A DNA stretch of 37,545 bases from Azohydromonas lata NBRC 102462 (lineage in GTDB: Bacteria; Pseudomonadota; Gammaproteobacteria; Burkholderiales; Burkholderiaceae_C), in contig NZ_BCTC01000063.1 in NCBI RefSeq assembly GCF_001571085.1, positions 1 through 37,545 of the forward strand, written 5' to 3'. Within the stretch, counting starts at the first letter, position 1, and each line of letters starts with the position of its first letter. The notes under the pieces are model-generated. The model was given only the letters and a program-made list of their open reading frames with translations. It searched no databases and was not told where the DNA came from. Below are positions 33,478 to 37,545 of the stretch, piece after piece. The translations under genes and the position numbers were made by a program.

Positions 33478-35514
33478 ATGAAGTTGCATGACCCCACCAC
33501 GCCGCCGCCGGGTGGTGCCGCCCGCGCGGTGGGCTCCCCGCTGGCCGGTTGCAGCATCGAAGCCGTACTGCACGCCGGGCCCGTCTTCACGCTGTACCGC
33601 GCCGTGCAAGCCTCCGGGCGCGAGCGCGTCGTCATCAAGGAATACTGTCCCCAGTCGCTGTGCGAGCGCGGCCCTCACGGCGCGCCGCTCTTGCGCGACC
33701 CGGACGACGCCGGCGCCTTCGCCGCGTTCGAAACCGGCCGCGCCGCCTTCGTGGACGAGCTGCACATGCTGCAGCCGTTGCGGCTGCCAGGGCTGGTCCA
33801 GGTGCGCGGCATCCTGGAGACCGAAGGCAGCCTGTGCGCCGTGCTGCCGCTGCTGCCCGGCGTGACGCTGGCGGAGGTGCCGCTGCCGCCGTCCGACGCC
33901 GCGCTGCACGCGCTGCTGCTGTCGCTGCTGGAGCCGCTGGCGCAGTTGCATGCCGCGGGCCTGGTGCATGGCGCGTTGCATGCGCGACAACTGTTGTGGG
34001 CCTCCGGCCACATGCCGGTGTTGCTGGGTTTCAGCATGGCCGCGCAGGCGCTTGGGCTGCCGCCGCCGCAGGACGTTGGGCGGCCGCCTGAGCTGGACCC
34101 GCGCAGCGCCCATTTGCCCCGCGGCGCCTGGACCGACGTGTACGCCCTGGCCGCCCTGGTGATGGGCTGCCTCGCCGGCCGTCCCTGGACGCAACTGGAC
34201 CCGGCCGACGCGGCGGACGGCGTGGCCGCGCGCCTGGAACAGGCCCTGGGCCCGGCCGCCGAGCCGCTGCAGCGCCGCGTGCTGGTCAAGGCTTTGTGCG
34301 CCGCGCTGGCCGCCGCGCCGGATGAGCGCCCGCCGCACGCGGGTGCGCTGCGCGAGCTGTTGGGCGGCAGCGCGCCGCTGTGGCAGGCCGGCCGTGAGCA
34401 CGAGGACGAGCGGCGCACCGCCCCGCGCGGCGCCACCGGGGCGCCGGGGCAGGGTGGCGGCGCGTCCGCTGCGGCCGGTCCCCGCACCCGCTCCCAGCCG
34501 GAGGCGCCCTGGCCCGGCATTCACCATCCCGAGGCCGGCCGCGCCGACCCCGAGCCCCCGGGCCGCGCCGCGGGCGCGCCGCCGCCGCAGCGGCCCGCGC
34601 GCCTGCCCGGCCACGGCGGCGCTGCGGGCTGGGAGCGCAGCGTGCCCGCCTTCCGCCAGGGCGACGCCTTCGTGATGCTGGAAACCCCGCGCCAGCGCAA
34701 CGACAGCCTGCGCATCCTGGCGCTGACGCTGGCGGTGGGCCTGGTTTGCGGTGCCATGGGCTGGTGGGTGCACGGCGTGTGGCAGGACGAAAGCGAGCGC
34801 CACCGCATCAACCAGTTGATTGCGCAGGCGGCCACCCGCGCCCCGGCCACGCCCGGCTGGAGCGCCGACGAGCCGTCCTCGCTGCCGGCGCTGGCACCGC
34901 CGGTCGAAGCCCCGGCACTGGCGGTGGAACCCCCGGCGCAGGCACCTTCTCAGGCGCCGCCGCAGGCAACGGCCCGCGCGGAGCCGTCCGCGGCGGAGCC
35001 GGTGCACGCGCCGCCGGCCGAGCCGACGGCGCCGGCTCCGGCTCAAGCAGACGGTGCGGGTCAACCGGCCGCCGTGGCCGAGGTCGAGCCCAAGGCGCAG
35101 GTGCTGCCCACGCCGGCGCTGCTGCCCAGGATGGACCTGTCGCCCGCCCCCCTGCCGTCGCGCGTGGAGCCCGCGTCGCGGGCGGATGCGGCCGCTTTGC
35201 CGCTGCCGGTGGCGCAGCCCGCGGTGGTGCAAGCGCCAGCCCCAAGCGCGCGGGCTGCTGCCGTGCCGCGCCCGGAGCGGGCCGCGGTGGCGCAGGCGCG
35301 CCCTGATCGTGCGGAGGCCAAGCCCGCGCCGCGGCCCGTGTCGGCGCGTGCGGACACGCCGCCCGCGCGTGCCGCCGCCTCGCCGCGCAACACCTGCGGC
35401 GCGTTGTCCAAGTACGCGCTGCTGCAGTGCATGCAGCGCCAGTGCGTGCAGCCCTCCCAGCGCAAACACCCGCAGTGCCAGCGGCTGCTCAACGACAACG
35501 TCCTGACCTCCTGA
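33478..35514 (+). CDS. Membrane-anchored protein-kinase-like protein (pseudokinase), copy 1
   Basis: 678 aa. The N-terminal part (about 20-300) follows a Hanks-type kinase: beta-3 Lys K54 in VVIKEYCPQSLCER, helix-C Glu E94, helix-F Asp D220 in WTDVYALAAL. The catalytic residues are lost: the HRD region reads HGALHARQLL (164-173) without the Asp, and the DFG position reads LGF. One transmembrane helix (about 413-435, LALTLAVGLVCGAMGWW) follows. A Pro/Ala-rich periplasmic region (440-635) leads to a Cys-rich end, LLQCMQRQC and HPQCQRLL. The protein probably senses or binds something across the inner membrane; function unknown. No Shine-Dalgarno is visible. A paralog follows on the same strand. 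Confidence 0.75.
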   Translation: MKLHDPTTPPPGGAARAVGSPLAGCSIEAVLHAGPVFTLYRAVQASGRERVVIKEYCPQSLCERGPHGAPLLRDPDDAGAFAAFETGRAAFVDELHMLQPLRLPGLVQVRGILETEGSLCAVLPLLPGVTLAEVPLPPSDAALHALLLSLLEPLAQLHAAGLVHGALHARQLLWASGHMPVLLGFSMAAQALGLPPPQDVGRPPELDPRSAHLPRGAWTDVYALAALVMGCLAGRPWTQLDPADAADGVAARLEQALGPAAEPLQRRVLVKALCAALAAAPDERPPHAGALRELLGGSAPLWQAGREHEDERRTAPRGATGAPGQGGGASAAAGPRTRSQPEAPWPGIHHPEAGRADPEPPGRAAGAPPPQRPARLPGHGGAAGWERSVPAFRQGDAFVMLETPRQRNDSLRILALTLAVGLVCGAMGWWVHGVWQDESERHRINQLIAQAATRAPATPGWSADEPSSLPALAPPVEAPALAVEPPAQAPSQAPPQATARAEPSAAEPVHAPPAEPTAPAPAQADGAGQPAAVAEVEPKAQVLPTPALLPRMDLSPAPLPSRVEPASRADAAALPLPVAQPAVVQAPAPSARAAAVPRPERAAVAQARPDRAEAKPAPRPVSARADTPPARAAASPRNTCGALSKYALLQCMQRQCVQPSQRKHPQCQRLLNDNVLTS

Positions 35515-35777
35515 GCGATCAGTCCGGCTTGGCGACGTGTTTCAGCCCAGCCCGAGACCATCGTTCCTTTGGCAACAACCATTCCGAAAGCCGTCTCTTG
35601 CGCCGCCGAAGTGCAAGCGATGGCATCCGTTTGCATCCGCGGCGCCGCTTGACGGACAGCCGGTGAAGGCGGGTTTTCCCGTCACGCCGCGTTGTGCAAT
35701 GGACCGGCGGCGCGCCTGAACCATCCGGACACGCCTTGCAACCCCCTGGGCATGGCAGGCGCGGCCATAGTGGGGGC

Positions 35778-37545
35778 ATGACCCCCTCATTCAGTGACGC
35801 GTGGCCGTTGGCCGCGCGGGCGGTCGGTTCCGTGCTGGCGGGATGCCGCATCGAAGCCGTCCTGCACGTGGGCCCGGTCTTCACCGTCTACCGCGCCGGC
35901 GATGCGTTGGGCGGCGGCCGCTACGCCCTCAAGGAATACGCCCCCTCCAACCTCTGCGAGCGCGATGCCCAAGGCGCACCGCGCCTTCCTCTGCGAGCGC
36001 GATGCCCAAGGCGCACCGCGCCTTCGCGATGCCTCGGACGCCGCCGCGCGCACCGCTTTCGACGCCGGCCGCGCCGCCTGCCTGGAGGAATGGCGGCTGC
36101 TGGCCCGCTTGCGGCTGCCCGGCCTGGTGCCCGTGCTGCAGGCCAGCGAGGAGCAGGCCTGCCCCTGCGCCCTCATGCCGCTGCTGCCCGGCGTGCCGCT
36201 GTCACGGTGCGAGCCGCCGCGCGACGACGCGGCGCTGCGCGAGCTGTTCACCACGCTGCTGGAGCCGTTGTCCCAGGTGCACGCCGCCGGGCTGGTGCAC
36301 GGCGGGCTGCATGGCGAGCAGCTGCTGTGGGCGCCCAACCAGCGGCCCGTGCTGCTGGGCTATGGATACGCGGCGCGCGCGCTGCGCCTGCCGCAGGCAC
36401 TGGAGCAGGCCGCCCCGGAGCTGCGCCCCGAGGGCGCCCACCTGCCGCGCGGCCCCTGGACGGACCTGTACGCGCTGGCCGCCACGGTGCTGCACCACGC
36501 CACGGGCCGGCCGTGGGACGGCCCAACAGGCCCGGCCGACATCGCCGCCGCGCTCGATGCCGCACTGCCCACGCCCGCCGGGGCGCTGCGGCCGCGGCTG
36601 GTGCAGGCGCTGCACGACTGCCTGAGGCCGTCGCCCACCGGGCGCCCGGATGGCGCGCTGGCGCTGCGCGCGCTGTTGGGTGGCGGGCCTGGACCAGGGC
36701 CTGTGCAGGCCGCGGCGGGCCGTGCGCCGTCCGCAGGTTCGGCCGGCGTACCGCCGCCGCTGCGCGAGACGCCGGGGCCGCGCGTGGCCCCAGCGCCGGC
36801 CACCACCGCACCCGTCGCCAGGCCGCCCGCGGATGCGAAGTCGCCGGCCTTTGCCTTCATGTCGCCTGCGCAGGCCGCCGAAAACCTGGCGCAGGGCCGC
36901 CCTGGGGCGTTCCCGGCCGGTGAGCCTGCCCGTGACGGCGCGACGGGCCGCGCCGAGCCGGGCGCGGTGCCGGCGCCGCCCAGTGGCGTCGAGCCGGCGG
37001 GCCTGTCCGGCGCCTTGGCTCCGGCAGACGCCGGCCTGGGCCCGGACTTCACCGCCGATGCCGGCCTGCGCGCCGCGCATCCCGTGGGTGCGCCGCCGCG
37101 CTCCGAGCGTCCCAGCCCGCGCGTGCTGGCGGCTTGGTCCGCCTCGGCACTGGTGCTGGCCGCGGGCCTTGGCTTGGGCGCGTGGTGGGTGCAAGGCCTG
37201 TGGCAGGCCGAGCAGGAGCGCGAGCACTTGGGCCGGCTCATGGCCGAGGCGGCCGCGCAGGCGTCGGCTTCGGCGCCCGCAGGCGGGGCCGTACAACGAC
37301 CGGGCACCGGCCTGGGCATGGCCGAGGACGGGCCGGGCCTGGAGGCGCCCCCCGGTGCGGGCCGTGGTCCGCAGGCGTTGGCCGGTGGCGTTGCCTCCAC
37401 CACCGGCAGTGGCTTGCCGGCAGCGTCCAACGGTGCGACGGCGGGCGGCTGGCCGGCGGCGCCGGCAGCCCTGGGCCTGCCGCGCGGTGCGACGGGGCCG
37501 AGTGCGGCGGGTGCGACGGCGCTCTCCGCGCCGCGCTCGGCCGCC
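35778..37545 (+). pseudogene. Kinase-like membrane protein, copy 2, frameshifted by a 37-bp duplication; 3' end outside window
   Basis: Paralog of the preceding gene. The frame from ATG 35778 gives GSVLAGCRIEAVLHVGPVFT and ALKEYAPSNLCERDAQGAP, matching copy 1, then is thrown out of frame by a second copy of 37 bases; the shifted frame ends at 36923. In the +1 frame from 35989 homology resumes exactly (LCERDAQGAPRLRDASDAA) and continues with no stop to the window end: LVHGGLHGEQLLW, LLGYGYAARAL, PRGPWTDLYALAATVL, and a transmembrane helix near 37132-37195 (LVLAAGLGLGAWW). It lacks the catalytic Asp residues too. Removing one copy restores a full frame, so it is a recent mutation, a phase switch, or an assembly error. 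Confidence 0.8.
35951..36024 (+). repeat. Perfect 37-bp tandem duplication inside the kinase-like gene
   Basis: 35951-35987 and 35988-36024 are identical. The unit begins CCTCTGCGAG and ends CGCGCCTT. Since 37 is not a multiple of three, the second copy shifts the reading frame by one base. Confidence 0.97.

Noticed and set aside
32392-35469. A 1025-codon open frame on the minus strand opposite moeA copy 2, moaD and the kinase-like gene
   Set aside because: Composition is Arg/Ala/Gly/His-rich without any motif, and three recognisable genes run the other way. Such long antisense frames are expected in DNA this GC-rich.

Overview
The window is high-GC DNA with compact gene spacing and many ATGA-type overlaps. 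Its gene content (mltD-gloB-methyltransferase-rnhA; moaA-mobA-moeA; cstA-ybdD beside a NarL-type two-component system; PIN-PhoH; bcp; alaA-hom-thrC-mobB-moeA-moaD) suggests a betaproteobacterium of the Burkholderiales, most likely a Comamonadaceae member of the Acidovorax/Alicycliphilus type. This is inferred from gene order and protein resemblance only. I see no rRNA, tRNA, CRISPR array, transposase or phage genes.

Layout. 1-3889: 3' part of a very large secreted repeat protein (SdrD/Cna-B-like modules, GFWKNH modules, C-terminal calcium-binding loops), then a terminator and an inverted repeat. 4210-6737 (-): gloB-mltD, peptidoglycan turnover and methylglyoxal detoxification. 6798-9631 (+): YafS-like methyltransferase, rnhA, PLP-dependent decarboxylase. 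9718-11778 (-): a less GC-rich islet with a secreted alpha/beta hydrolase, two overlapping small frames that may be one frameshifted gene, and a small secreted protein. 11906-16127 (-): NlpC/P60 hydrolase, then a molybdenum-cofactor cluster (moaA, small membrane protein, mobA, moeA) closed by a strong terminator. 16273-19266 (+): acrylyl-CoA reductase-like MDR protein and prpE. 19351-23855 (-): sensor kinase, response regulator, cstA, ybdD. 23959-27101 (-): PIN-PhoH, bcp and a Mth938-like protein, with a highly structured plus-strand intergenic element followed by a terminator (candidate small RNA). 27161-33311 (+): alaA, hom, thrC, mobB, a second moeA, moaD. 33478-37545 (+): two tandem paralogous membrane proteins with degenerate protein-kinase domains; the second is broken by a perfect 37-bp tandem duplication and runs off the window.

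How the genes fit together. Cofactor genes for molybdoenzymes lie in two separate clusters, each with its own moeA: moaA/mobA/moeA and mobB/moeA/moaD. The amino-acid block (alaA, hom, thrC) covers pyruvate/alanine transamination and the threonine branch. The cstA cluster looks like a sensor-regulated uptake system for pyruvate or peptides. AcuI-like and PrpE both handle C3 acyl-CoA compounds. The least explained parts are the kinase-like pair at the right end, the orphan structured RNA near 26.5 kb and the islet near 10-11.8 kb.
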